Shown here in pieces: positions 40,886 through 53,565 of a stretch of 64,000 bases of DNA (positions are counted from its first letter, which is position 1; every line of letters starts with the position of its first letter). The notes below the pieces were generated by a model that was not told the DNA's origin, did no database searches, and saw only the letters and a list, made by a program, of their open reading frames with translations. The stretch is taken from positions 113,494,312-113,558,311 of the forward strand of contig CM063502.1 of NCBI GenBank assembly GCA_032207245.1. Direction: 5' to 3'. This stretch comes from Pardosa pseudoannulata (lineage: Eukaryota; Arthropoda; Arachnida; Araneae; Lycosidae). The translations under genes and the position numbers were made by a program.

Positions 40886-43395
40886 CACTTCGAAGGCCGT
40901 GGTTTTAATATACCTAGAACGGCCGTAATCGGTCATTTTGACTGGTCTTTCAAAAAATTAAAAAATATATTTAAACTAAAATAATATTAAAGACACCTTT
41001 TCAGGAAATAAGTTTAATGAATAATTATAAAAGAAACATATATTTTAAAATAGAATTTCAAGAAAATAAAACATTTTACATTCTTTTACTCTTTATAGGA
41101 AACCTGAAATTAGATATTAATCATTTCATGTTTTTTGTACAATTATAAACATTATATATCTTTTTTCAAATCTTTAAAAGCAGCAGCTTTATGAACAGTT
41201 TAGGAAAATGATTATACTATAATATGTACCATACCTCAGTTTCCTTTACAAGCAAAACATCCGGATATTTTGGTTTCTTCTAACGTTCATGGCCCGCACA
41301 CGTGTTTCTGGCATCTTGTTGGCATCTGTTTGGCAGTTTTATTTCTTTTACAGTTCTTGAATATTTCACACTTCATTACTTTTTTTCATTTGAACTCTGG
41401 AAATCACTTTGATTTGAATGTCATCTTGCAATACGTTTCACTCCATATAGTTTTTACGGATCATCTGATATTTTTAAAATATAGTTTCGGCATCTAATGT
41501 TTGTGTCGAAAGTTTCTTTGTATATCACACACGAATTTACTGCAGATTGATCAAGTATGTTAAAAAACACATACACTGGCCATCGTTTGGTGGAAGAGTT
41601 CAAGTACTTCAACACCATACTTAGCTGAATTGTACAATTCAGTAACCTCCAGAGTGTTTTCCACTGCCTGATATATTTAAATTTTGATGCAACGTACTTA
41701 GCAAAAGAACATGTTTGTTGTTTTTGCACTATGATGTTAAAGTAATACCTTGCTCTGCTTATGGTGTACACCAAATTCAGATTATTTTGCTTCACACTTT
41801 TTGCCAGATTCAACGTTGTAAAGAAATTGTTAGTAGTTACATTCCTTCCACTGTTATAAAAGGGTTTAATTAAATGATACACTATGCCTTTTCAAACTGT
41901 TACAGGAACTGGTCGTTTTTCTTCGTTTCCTAAGTATGGGAACCCATTCAGTTCATAAATCCTTAGTTCATAAATCAATGCCAACCAAAGTTTATCTGAC
42001 ATTTGTCGGGCTTATGCACCATATACTGAATAAATTTGCACCTTACTTTGTTCATAAATAGTTGTTCATAAGTAGTGATGGTTTTATCAGATTTATAACG
42101 CAATAAACAGTTTTAAATAAAATTGTTCTTTACTTAGGAAACAGGAGTGAATCTGTCATTTAGCTAGAAACCTTTGTGATCTGGTCAATTTGACATCAAA
42201 TCTCAAATATCGCATAATATCTTTAAATCTCCTTCGTTACTTAATTTCGTGAAAATATCTACTCCCCCCTGTTGTAGACCCCAAGGTATCGATCCAAAGT
42301 TCTTTTGCATGTAAATCACCCCGAATATACAGGAAGGAAATGAAACCATCTATGAAAGATTCCAATTATTATGTCCATTTCTCTGTCTTGCTCCAATTTC
42401 TGTGCAGTGTGTGTTTCAAATTTTTTTCAGTTAGAAAAGGTTTTCAAGCGCAGCTTGTATTTCCAAAGCTAATTTTACTTTTAGCGTTCGATGAGTGTCT
42501 AGCGTTTTCACGCAAAACATTATGTATTGGCCATCTTCCGGAAGTATTTTGCGATATGTTCTTCCATATGGTTCCATCTGTAGCTATTTCTTCATAAGAA
42601 TTATTTTCATCACTAGTCGTCTGTTGAAGTCTTTTTCCACAAGTAGTTTTAAGCCCACGGTTACGTCTTGGAATAAATTTTTTTTCTTGAGCATTATTAT
42701 TAGTTCTACACTCTGTATTAAAGTAATCATATACTTCATTATCAAAACTACAAGATGAAATAACGTGCGTATTATCTATTGTTGTACATGGAAATCAAAG
42801 ATCGAATCAGACTAGTCCGCATATAGAGGAATATTACTTTTTATATTATATTCAGAATTAGAATTTTCGGATGATAATCTTGAATTGATTTCACGATTCC
42901 ATCCGCAGTCAGAAAATTCTTCAATACAGTTCCACAAGAGATTTTCAGATGAAATAATAATTATTATAAATCTAATATTATTTATATAATTCTGAAACGC
43001 AAGTAACAGATTCAAATATCACTTCACTAGTAAAATGAACTCCTATCGAACCATATTTCTTGGTATTTCTCCCGCCTGTGCGGAAACAATTCAGGCAGAT
43101 GTTATACTTGTAATCACCCTCCTCCCCCATATTTGCATTATTTGTCTGAAAAAGATTTTTATTCGAAAAAAAAAAAATACTTTTTCTGACTGCGATCATT
43201 TTGCCGGTTCTGGCCGTTCTAGGTATATATTTTTAAAAAAACTAACGAACATGTCTAAATAAGATTTTTTTTAAACATTAAAACTGAATATTTAGGAAAA
43301 GTCAAAATTTACCACATCAATAAATGAAAACACAAAAGATATATGATAGATTAAAATGCATTTGAGGTCAAATGATCGCTTTGGCCGTTCTAGTG
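40886..43395 (-). mobile_element. piggyBac-type transposon, decayed (2510 bp)
   Basis: TTAA lies at 40882-40885 and 43396-43399. The ends begin CACTTCGAAGGCCG (left) and, reversed, CACTAGAACGGCC (right). A second copy of the end motif lies inside each side: TATACCTAGAACGGCC from 40910 and, reversed, at about 43207-43227. The spacing from the outer end is short on the left and about 140 bp longer on the right. This asymmetric double-repeat layout is known for piggyBac ends. The interior holds a transposase pseudogene on the minus strand. Confidence 0.8.
41270..42605 (-). pseudogene. piggyBac transposase pseudogene
   Basis: Minus-strand blocks appear in the family order: DGTIWKNIS and HNVLREN (N-terminal part, about 42.5 kb); MRYLRFDVKLTRSQRFL (about 42.2 kb); TITTYEQLF, where the first catalytic Asp of DEQL has become Tyr; VRCKFIQYMVHKPDKCQI; ELNGFPYLGNEE; YHLIKPFYNSGRNVTTNNF (41882-41830); STKRWPVYVFFNILDQSAVN (about 41.58 kb); and a damaged cysteine-rich end with PTRCQKHVC (about 41.3 kb). 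The middle of the catalytic domain between the GRNVT block and TKRWP is mostly unreadable. Frameshifts, stops and the lost Asp make it inactive. Confidence 0.82.
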
Positions 43396-43399
43396 TTAA

Positions 43400-45419
43400 A
43401 ACTAATTATTTTACGTCTTAGAAATCCGAAGGCTATTACACCGGTGTCTGAAACTCAGGGATAGTTTGAAGTTTTATTTCGTAGAGTAGTATTTAAATTT
43501 CTTGAAATTATCACTTATTTTTAGTGAAGTTTTTAAAGATTATTGAATAGAAAAGTAAATATTTGAATAAAACAAATATATTACTATTCATATAAACAAT
43601 GTACATTATTTCCTTTTATGTTTGTTGAGATTCCTTCTCTACTAAAATTATGCAGTAAAATAAGGTTTTAAGGAAACAAACCTAAACTTTATCAATATTT
43701 CTTTAATTAAGAATGAGATTAATAAACTTTGTTAAATGAACGACTACAATGAAAGGAAAACCTTTTATTGTAGCTGTTTATTTAATACTCTTGACTAACT
43801 GTAATTTTTCGCCTATGTACTTTATAATAAAACAATTTCTTTTTTCTACCTTTTCACTTAATTAATCCGCAATGAGTGTTTGACGCAGATCTTTAAACAT
43901 ATACGCTACATTAGCATTCAAAATGTACAAACTTGACGGTAATGAGAAGTTAAAAAATGTAAATCTTAACATTTTCTAAAAAATTGGACTTTTATTCACT
44001 TTGCGAATAGAATTGACAATAATTACAAATATTTTAAGTTATTAGACATGTTTCTATTGTTTAAACAAAATTAAAAATAAACAAATTTCTAAAAATAGAT
44101 ACACTACAAAATTAATTTTAGACATAACTTATAACAAATATCAAATATATTTATGAACATAAAATACTATTGATTTCTTAATTTGTTTCATAATATTAAA
44201 GTAAATCGAGAAATATTTCACATATAAGTGCTTTAAATACGATTTTGTTATTAAAATCAGGACATTGGAAAAAGAAAGAAGCGTATTTAATGTAATTGCT
44301 CAAATCACACTTTTGTGAAATATACAAGCAGTATTTTACTTGTTAACGTGATTTAAGTACTAAATATTTCGCAGCGATACGCAAACACATTTCGGAAAAA
44401 AACGTATTCAACGCTTTGAATAGATGTTGCTTTAATTTCCATTTACCTCTTTCTGAAAGATAATGTGGTATTAGTTTATAACATATGCCAATTTGTAACA
44501 ACTCTCAATCTCCAAAGAATTTCATTTGATGTTCCATGCATATAATCAACTTTCGTTCCTTCCGACGGGAATTAGATTTAAGCTTATTCATGAATAAATA
44601 TGTAAAGAGATTGTACGTCTTCTCACTTCGCTAAGAAAGATGTTCATTTCAAAAGAACAGTGGTTATTTACGTTATTTAGGAAGAGAATTTTAGTCTTCA
44701 AAAAATCATGGGAAATACGGCTTAAAATAGATATTTAATATCCAAACAGAACCGAAAAGTACATAGTGGGAAAAAATAGTAAAATTATGATTAAACTTTT
44801 AGGAAATATAACCTTATGTTTAGAAGCGTTGTTAATTTTATAAAAAAAAATATTTCTAAGATGATGTTTAACAACTGCCAGAAAAATATTTTGTTCGTTG
44901 TTTCATGTAGAAATATGTCATATGTTATTTCTTAACATTTAAGATATTCTTGATTGAAAATATTAAATAATTGTGTAAATTTAACCATTCCTCCAGTGAA
45001 ATATATTTTAGAGGATGTATCTGAAATAAATCCTCATCTATTGTGCTCGTATTTTGTAATGGATAAAATTTTCTGATTTTAAATACCTGCATTGCAAATG
45101 CGCAATAAGTCTATAGCTGAATTATTGTACTGTTGTTCTAAAACTAATTGGTTTAAAATATTTTTTGACTGTATTAATTACCAATGATTATAAGGAATAT
45201 GAAATTGTTATATGTAATCTAAAGGCTAATTTGTAAACTACTAATCAAATATAATATTAAAAAAAATTTTAACTATGATTTAGTTTAGAAAGGTCAAAAT
45301 CAACAATAAACCACCTTAAAAAACTAAACAATGTATTATTAGATAAATCAATAAATAACGAGTCAAATAATATAAAACAAATTTATTTAGTGAACTTAAA
45401 GTGCATTCTCTGAAATTGC
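43400..45419. other. AT-rich intronic DNA, nothing recognised
   Basis: No conserved frame or repeat was recognised. Confidence 0.5.
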
Positions 45420-45610
45420 TTAGGCAATTATCCCATTGTGACTGTAGTCGCAGTATGCCATGCTCGTAAAAATTCTTTGACTGCTTTTTGTACTCATAGT
45501 GAACGTGCCTCCTTGACTTCATTATTCTTTTCAAACCGTTGACCCCATAGTTCTTTTTCAGCTTCCTGAAGGTATGGATGTCACATGAAGACTATATGGC
45601 TCAGAATTTC
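45420..45610 (-). pseudogene. Possible mariner-like transposase C-terminal remnant
   Basis: The minus strand reads DIHTFRKLKKNYGV, then YEYKKQSKNFYEHGI and LQSQWDNCL. This resembles the mariner/IS630-type C-terminal end (F-x-x-L-K...L, then K-x-F-Y-x-x-G-I-x-x-L-x-x-R-W-x-K-C). The fragment is short and no ends were found. Confidence 0.45.
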
Positions 45611-45619
45611 CCACTTGAA

Positions 45620-46506
45620 CTTCTGTTGTCACCTAACAGATTACCACAATAAAAAGAAAGTTTGGGACGTTTCAATTTTATTGCTTTCCTGAATTCCATT
45701 AACATACAATACCTTTGAGCATCTACTGTATTTCCTCACTCTATAAATTCATAGCATGCCTTCCTTACACATCGCTTTCAAAACAAAACAAATGGATAGG
45801 GACGCTACTCAGTTGCCATCCTATTCTTATTCCTTCTTGAACGCCATCAAGCAAGTAAAACACGCGAGAATAATATTTATAACAACAATAAATTTATTTT
45901 TAACTCCTACCCCATTACCTAATTACCATAGTTTGTGTGTAATAACCACTATCAAGTTATTTTATTATCTTACCTACTATCATTCAGTGCAATAATCTCA
46001 CTTGGTATGCTTAAATTTAAGTCTGTGGATAACTTTCAATTGGAGGGAAAATTTGCTACATACGTACTAATATTTTTCATTATTATAAAGCAAAGGTGGC
46101 AATGACAAAAACGACTGTATAGAAGTGAGAAATATTTTGGTGAAGATGAAGCGGTTTTGTGGAACTTTCTTACATTAATATTACTGTCGTATAGACCTTA
46201 ATGTCAAACATAAGGGATTAAGAACTGAATTCTGAAGTATTTCTAATAAATGGTTTTTCTAATAAATAATTTTAAAAATAAAACGTATTGGTGGGGATCT
46301 GATTGAAGGGAGCCATATACGAGATTCACTGGTTTGGCACCCTTACTATTCTTAATTGCACAATATTCTACCGTATCTCAGATCGGAATCCAGTAACGGT
46401 TACAAGTAACTGTAAAAATGTTTGATTAAAATCTAAATATAGAGAAGTGATTAGAAAGCTTATTCAAAAATATAATAATAAAGTTAATTACTAGACTGTT
46501 TCTTAC
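45620..46506. other. Intronic DNA directly 3' of esterase exon B
   Basis: AT-rich. The plus-strand open frame 45756-45995 has no visible family motif. Nothing else was recognised. Confidence 0.5.
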
Positions 46507-46665
46507 CGAAAATGCTTGATGAATTGTAAAGCTGAAGAGTTAACTGGCTCACTCTAGGTTCAAAACTATCAAGACTGGTCGTGACATACTTCCGGTACTG
46601 ATTCCATGTCCAAGAATGAAGATCTTCTGGTCCTGGCCAAAAATCAATTGCTTGGGCAGCAGTAC
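46507..46665 (-). CDS. Esterase exon B (159 nt): catalytic-acid region and WPGPE helix
   Basis: The acceptor is ttttttgttctag, just above 46665, and the donor GTAAGA begins at 46506. Phase is 1 at both ends, with 52 whole codons. It starts TAAQAIDFWPGPEDLHSW and ends with a stretch containing SLDSFEP and NSSSIF. Joined to exon A it reads PLLIG-TAAQAIDF. This aligns with the family motif G-x-x-x-D-E-G-x-x-F, whose Glu is the acid of the catalytic triad. Here that place is Ala, codon GCA at 46649-46651. The following tryptophan-rich block fits the lid helices of cholinesterase-like proteins. One N-glycosylation sequon (NSS) is present. The exon lies 18.7 kb upstream of the next coding exon. Confidence 0.85.
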
Positions 46666-46964
46666 CTAGAACAAAAAAATATATAGATAAATATAATATT
46701 GTTATCAGTTTGAGAGTATATATTCATATTTTTCATTATCAGAAAATTAAATTTTTTTCTTAACTTTTCAAATATTTATCAAAACAAAAAGATACTAAAT
46801 AGCATATGGAAATTATTTTATTCGATTCAATGATTTATTTACTAAAGTATGTAAAATACCAATATTTTGAGAATGAGAAAATAAAAGAAAACATAATTTT
46901 CAAAGTTTTAAGTAGATTTCAACATTAAGAATTATATCTAACTAGGCGGAAATAAATCATAACA

Positions 46965-47132
46965 GGTTTGGTTTGGAGTGATACTTTTTGCAACACGAGG
47001 GCTAATGAGACCGGGACCTACAGCTTAAAGCCGATTCCGAACGGCTAAGAACATCCATGTCACAGTGGGACTCGAACGCACGAATTCCGGTACCGAAGGC
47101 TAGCACCCTAACCAACCGGCTATCGTTCGGCA
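46965..47132 (-). repeat. tRNA-derived SINE, copy 3
   Basis: On the minus strand it starts tgccgaacgatagccggttg, keeps an A-box-like stretch, a damaged B box (cgttcgagtcccac), the body (ccgttcggaatcggctttaa, taggtcccggtctcattagc) and the tail cactccaaaccaaacc. It is close to copy 2 at 19.0 kb and lies in the intron 0.3 kb upstream of exon B. Confidence 0.85.
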
Positions 47133-49353
47133 AAATAAAATATAAGGTAAGGCCAGATACAATGGGTACAATACATACGCACAGATAGAGCAAACAGATA
47201 TAGCAAATAAGTGTTCAAACCCATACATATATGCTATATATATTTTATTAAATATGAATTATTTTCAATTGTGAATAAGGTCTTGTAAGTAAGTTTGATT
47301 AACACTAAGATTCTTAACACTGTGAAACAGCTACTTCCAGTCTCATTTAATTACAGTTTAGTTTATCAAATTTATTAGATTACCCTGTTTACATTTATAA
47401 TGCGTTTGTCCCCAAACAATGAGCGAATTTTATAAAGCATGTATTACAAGCATATTTTAATAAAACAGTATAGTACGGAGAAAACTGAACTTCAAATCTT
47501 TTGTTGCAATTTATTGTATTTCACAGATAAGAATACGATTGGAGTAATATATTTTATGCTATGAGTATAAATTTGCACATACGTTCTGGAAATATTATGA
47601 TAGGGAATATTTTATTACGGTTGCAGGGAAAATCAAGAAACTTTTTTTACAAATTTAAATTAATAGACTAAATCCAATTACTTTATCCGAGAATTAAAAC
47701 AGATGCTTTGACAGGGAAAAATCAATATTTTATTAATACTCGCAAACATGGCAAGGAGCCCATTCCCCGTTCCGGCAGATGGTAGAATTTATCTGTTCTG
47801 ACAAATCGTGCGCTTAAAACGTTAATTTCTAAAAGTGAACATTTGGGAATATTTATCCATATTTTGTCATTAAATTAGCATACGAGAATAAGTACGTATG
47901 TCTCTCTAAATCAGTGCTTCGGCAAATATGAATGAAGTAAATGTTATATGGACTTACTTTTGCCCTAGGATGAATGTGCGATTCATGAAGGAAATGTTTA
48001 TTTTACCAATGTGTGTATTTACACTGTGTAGTCACACTTCGCTTGACTCTTTGAGTTCGGTCAGGAATTTGTCAAATATTTTTACTCAGTAATTAGGGAA
48101 ACTACAAGACATATTTTTTTTATTTATTTCGTTAAATTTTTAACTGAAGTTTTTCTAATAGTATAATAATAAGAGTTAAAACACCACAAATAAGGCACAT
48201 ATAAAGAAAGGTTTGAAATAAAGACATAAATGTTATACTGATCATAAAACAACTTGCTTGAAGCTGCGAAACTGATGCCAGAGATCAGTCTTTTTCTATA
48301 TGTACTCTTTACATTGTCATATTTTGGTAAAGTGATCTTTCCGCATATTATATCGCCTATATAGTAATAGCCTCAGTTATCTGTTCGACTGTCCTCAAAT
48401 TTATGAAGCGGTTGGACCTGGAATGGATAGAGGCATCCATATTGGATTCTTCATGAGTTAGGGTTAGCAAAATTCAAAGCGAGTTCTAAAGCGTTCGAAA
48501 TTCACCCTTTTCCCTTCTTCGAGAATTTAATGCCATTATTTCAAGCCCTATTTTCCCCGGTTAAGAGATTAAATTTATCAATTTATCCCATTATAAGTAG
48601 ATGAAAATAACATTTTTTAACATTATGGCTTTATTCCTTTAACCGTCTCATTTAATCATTTCTTATTTTAATATCGTCTGCATTATTTCCATACGTTTTA
48701 TTACTGAATTTATATATTACGTAAATAATTTTCTTTTATATGTGGCTTAAAAAATAGATTAGGTACATATGTGATAATTTTAAATTTAATCATCGATTAC
48801 TTTTGTTGTAATGAAAATTTTATCACCGGTATTAACAACAAATTCTTTTCAAAAAGTCTAGGAATCTATTTCACGGACTATGAAAGATCTAACGTTTAAG
48901 TTATATATCATTGAAAATTAAGAAGTCTGCTCCTTTGTGAGTTTGATTTTTATACATATCCACACGGTTTGCAAACGATTCGCTAAATTTTGGACATCAT
49001 TCATGTATACTGACAAACAATCACTGTCGATATTTAAACCTCTGCTGTCCATCCTATCACGTAATATGACAAGATAAATAAAAGTTGGCAACTAACATGT
49101 GGTCAGTAAAGATAAACGAATTATTGAGCATGTACAAGATAATTCTCAGCCAAAAAACAAACATTTTTTTTACCTGCCTCATAGGGTAATTTACATTCTA
49201 GAAAATGAAAAATTTTACTGATCCTGTCATATGACGGGCTATAAGCTAGCTAGGAAAATAACGCTTGATAATTTAAGAGTTCTAAATTCAATGAACTTAT
49301 GCTTATTACATTACCATCTTACATCTGTACACAAGAATCTTTAGAAATCTTAC
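47133..49353. other. AT-rich intronic DNA, nothing recognised
   Basis: A short less AT-rich patch at 47745-47815 has no recognisable content. Confidence 0.5.
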
Positions 49354-50298
49354 AATTTTAAAATCAAAATTTGAACTAGAATTTTGGTTCACAACTAAAA
49401 TAAAAATCTGTGGTTTTTAAAGATTTTAGATGTTAATGTTAATCTCTTAAAAAAACCAATTTTTCACATTAGCTTTTTATTGTATTCCAAACCGACAGAT
49501 TTTATTGAATAGATAACTCTGACTATATAAGAATTGCATAAAAATTAACTTTTTGTACCTATGTATTACAGATGTTCACAGTGTAAGACGAATTTTAATT
49601 TCTGTAGATTTTACATATTTGTAGTTAAGGTAAAGAAAACTCGAAAATGTAAAAGAGAAATTTCCCTGGTATTTACGTTCATTGTTTATTTTCACGTGTT
49701 TTAAGGATGACTGGAATATAATCATAAAATGAACATTGATTAAAAAATGCGTACATTATTTTCTTACTCTGTGAATCTAACGCTATTTAAGAATAATCAG
49801 TTTAGAAAAAAAATAGTTGGTTAAATTTTAAAATTAAAATTTGAACTAGAATTTTGGTTCACACCTAAAATAAAATCGGAGTTTGGAGAAGTTTTTAGAT
49901 GTTAATGTTTATTTTTTAAAAAACCAATTTTTCACATTAACTTGCTCTTGTATTTCAAAACGACAGATTTTCTGGAATAGATAACTCTGCATATAAAAGA
50001 ATTGTACCAAAATTAACTTTTTGTACCTGTGTATTACAGATGTTCACAGTTTAAGAGGAATTTCAATTTCTGTAGATTTTGCATATTTGTAGTTATAGTA
50101 AGGAAATCTCGAAAATGTAAAAGAGAAATTTTTCTGGTATTTATGTTCATTGTTTATTTTCATGTGTTTTAAGGATGACGGGAATATAATCATAAAAATG
50201 AACAGATTAAGAAATGTATACATAATTTTCTTACTCTGTGAATCTAACGCTATTTAACAATAATCAGCTTAGAAAAAAATATGTTACTTAAATTTTAC
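49354..50298 (+). repeat. Tandem duplication, unit about 470 bp, two copies
   Basis: Copy 1 (49354-49823) and copy 2 (49824-50298) share attttggttcacaactaaaa, accaatttttcacatta, tgtattacagatgttcacag, atttgtagtta and gtgtttaaggatga-type blocks in the same order throughout. Scattered substitutions and short indels separate the copies. Confidence 0.92.
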
Positions 50299-50299
50299 G

Positions 50300-52277
50300 A
50301 CTGTTTTAACAATCAACTAGTAATTAAATATGGTGCAGCATCACAGTTCAGGTTTTGTGTACTTCATCCAGCCTTAGGCGAATTCTTAATAAGCCAACAT
50401 TCATCTAGATCTCATTTTAAACCTCTTTTGTTTCTTTGTATATTTTTCTTTTTATGATCCACAATTAATGGTTTCTTGCATTGTGTACCGGACAAAACAA
50501 CGTTTGCATATCATTTTACGCTATGTAGTTGAATGGAAATTTTACAGATTTTTCTCTGAGCACAATTACATACATCTATTGTAAATAGTATTCAATTTCG
50601 GAAGTAATATTTATTCAGTTGATTTCAGTGTCACAAAATTATCCATTGTTTTTCGAAACCGAAATGCCTTGAGCGCTTTTTTATGGCCACTTTTACGAGC
50701 TTTATCGTCTTATGTTGTTGAATTATTAATATTTCCATCTATTGCTGTACGAACAAAAGCACCGAGACATACTCTTTAAATCTTATTTTCTATGCTATTT
50801 TTAAATTCATATCTTTACCTCAAGTCACTTTTTTGCATATTTATGAGCCTTTTAAAACTAATATAGCAAAGTCGTAAATTGCATATGCACAAATATTAAT
50901 TAAGGAGAGGACTATAATGTTAATTTTTCTTTATTATTGTAGCAGTTTTCTTTTTGTTATTGCATAGGCTGTTTCATTTTCTACAGCATGCGAATTAATA
51001 GGTTATACATCTTAAGTGCGCATTTATCAGTAATTATTTAGCAGCATATCTATATTATTTAATTACTATTCAAAACATTTATTATGTTTTTAAAAGCTTT
51101 TCAAGCATTGTAATATATATTAATAAATACTTAAGGAGCTATAATTTATAAATGAATGATAAGGAAAATTAATTGAATCAATGAAGTATAATTACATATA
51201 TTTTTTGTAACATGAATTAATATTAATAAAGAAAAGGATTATCGTGTTAACTTTTTGTTATTTATTTTCCTCAATTTTCCTTTTTTATTGTATAATTTAT
51301 TAATTACTGTATTATATAACGCAATCTATTAAATATATCATAAATGTGTACGGGCTAACATTAAAGAAATATATTTAAATATGCTATCATATTGATATGA
51401 TTTGATAAATATATAATAAATCTCTTACATATTTTCGTAAGAGAATAACTAACACTCTCACATGATACAATCGAACGATTCTGAACGTATAATTTGTAAA
51501 ATTGTATTTTAGAAAGTATGAATAAATCAAAGGGAATATGCTATACATTGCTTTTTATAAATTTAAAAAAATCTAGAATTTAGTTTCATCTTGCTTAAAA
51601 TATATTTCTTAGAAATCACTTATTTTATCTTCAATTTTCTCTGTGATTAATTAGCCAACTGGAGAAAAATTAATTTTTTTTTAAATAAAAAAATTGTCTT
51701 ATTCAATGAAACATTAATGATTATGGAAAAGAAAAGTTTTCTTTTTGCAGAGAAATATAAGTTTCCTTAACCAGAATAACCTTTTAGATATTACTAAGGG
51801 CAGGTTTTTTTCAATCTCTTTAAAAAGAGTTTGGAACACGGAATGAAAAATCTTTAAGTGAAAAGCATAAAAACATTATTTTATCATATTATTGACATAT
51901 ATATTTTATTATGATTATTCTTTTTAAATAAGCCTTTTACTTAGTTCCCAATGAGAATCACAAAGCGATTTAAGTTATTATTTGTTTAAAAATATTATAA
52001 TATATCATTAATGAAACAAATATTTATTTACGCTTTTGTGTACCAATATGTAACTAATAACGATTCTTTATGAGTACTACTGAATTGTATCATTTACAGA
52101 AAGTTCAGTGGTATGAATTACCTGGACCTTTCCCTCAAGTTGAAACAACTCTTACATTTCGAAAGCACCAAATTATAGTTAGGAAACAACCACGTATAAC
52201 GTGTACGTTTGAGAAACTTCAGAAAGATTGCTTAACGATATTTTATAGGCCTAGCCTTGTAATCCTAAAATATTTAT
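50300..52277. other. AT-rich intronic DNA upstream of mariner
   Basis: An open frame at 52070-52351 (plus strand) reads through into the mariner end. Its first 60 residues show no family motif that I recognise. Confidence 0.45.
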
Positions 52278-52279
52278 TA

Positions 52280-53563
52280 TTGGGTTGGCAACTAAGTAAT
52301 TGCGGATTTTTCTTAGAAAATCAAAGACAATTTTTTCATGGAACTAAATAACTTTATTCTATAATTTATTGCCCATTTTGATCAACGGCCTTTTGCCATC
52401 TTTCAGGCAGCATCATAATCCCACGTTCATAAAACTTCTGTTTTTTATTAGCAAAAAACTGAATCAGGTACGATTTGACATCATCATCATTATTGAAATT
52501 TTTACCATTCAAGGTGTTTTGTAAAGATCGAAACAAAAAGTAATCAGATGGTGCAAGATCAGGACTATATGTTGGATGTGGCAAAACATCCCAACCAAGC
52601 TCCAATAATTTTTGCCGAGTGACCAAAGATGTGTGTGGCCTTGCATTGTCATGATGGAATACAACACCTTTTCGTTTTGTCAATTCGGGCCACTTTTTTT
52701 CAACTGCATTGTTTAATTTCATTAGTTGTTTAATGTAGACATCAGAATTGATCGTTCGGTTGGTTGGTAAGAGTTCAAAGTAGACAATTCCTTTGTAAGC
52801 GTACCAAACTGATAACAAAACCTTTTGATGAATATCAGCTTTTGATGTTTTTTGAGTGTGTTCACCTGGCCTGCTCCACGATCTTTTCCACTTGATATTG
52901 TTGTAAACAACCCATTTTTCATCGCCAGTTATCAGTCGTTTCAAAAATGGATCATTTTCATTACGTTTTTTTAGCAAATTGCAGCTGTTAATGCGTTGCG
53001 TTAAATGCGTTGCTTTCAGTTCGTGAGGAACCCATATATCAAGTTTTTGAACATAGCCAAGTTGTTTTAAGTGATTTTAAATTCCTGTATGTGATACATG
53101 AAGCGTCTTTGCAATCGCACGTGTTGTACTGTGACGGTTCGAATCGATTATTGCTTTGATTTGGGCGTCATCAACTTCAACTGGACGACTAGAGCGTTTT
53201 TCATCTTTGAGTGAAAAATAACCAGAATGAAATTTGGCAAATCAATTTTGACACTGCCGTTCTTTTAAGTCTTTGTCACCATAAACATCACATAACTTTT
53301 TATGAGCTTGCTATGCGTTTTTCCCTTTGCGGAAATAAAAAAGAAAAATATAACGAAAATGTTCCTCTTGATTTTCCATTCTTCAACGAAGCCCAAGCGA
53401 AAACTACGCAACCGATCAAAAAACTTTTTTTACTGATTGATAGCTGAATTGCCAACTATCAAATAACAAAATGTGTTTTACATTTGTACTACGTCTGCAA
53501 ACGTAAAAATTCAACTGACGCCATATATGAGTGAAATCCGCAATTACTTAGTTGCCAACCCAA
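52280..53563 (-). mobile_element. mariner transposon, full length (1284 bp)
   Basis: The two ends are inverted repeats identical over 30 bases, starting TTGGGTTGGCAACTAAGTAA. TA dinucleotides at 52278-52279 and 53564-53565 are the expected target duplication. The length is normal for mariner. It lies in the 13.9-kb esterase intron with its transposase on the same strand as the host gene. Perfect ends with few changes inside suggest a fairly recent insertion relative to the other transposons here. Confidence 0.95.
52366..53379 (-). pseudogene. mariner transposase with three in-frame stops
   Basis: The frame begins at ATG 53379-53377 (MENQEEHF) and runs without frameshift to a stop at 52368-52366. 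Three stops interrupt it: TAG at codon 23 (53313-53311), TGA at codon 46 (53244-53242, where relatives have Trp in CQNWF) and TAA at codon 101 (53079-53077). The paired helix-turn-helix part is residues 1-120. The catalytic DD34D set is intact: TGDEKW, HHDNARPHT and YSPDLAPSDY. The intact reading from 52977 down is 203 codons. It ends QNGQ, one or two residues shorter than many relatives. It resembles the mellifera-type mariners, though the subfamily is a guess. Confidence 0.93.
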
Positions 53564-53565
53564 TA

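Noticed and set aside
42340..43262. Plus-strand frames of 75-87 codons
   Set aside because: They are shadows within the piggyBac element, whose transposase is on the minus strand.
52070..52351. 93-codon plus-strand frame next to the mariner
   Set aside because: The last part reads through the mariner end, and the first part has no recognised motif, donor or acceptor that would make it an exon. It is kept only as unassigned.
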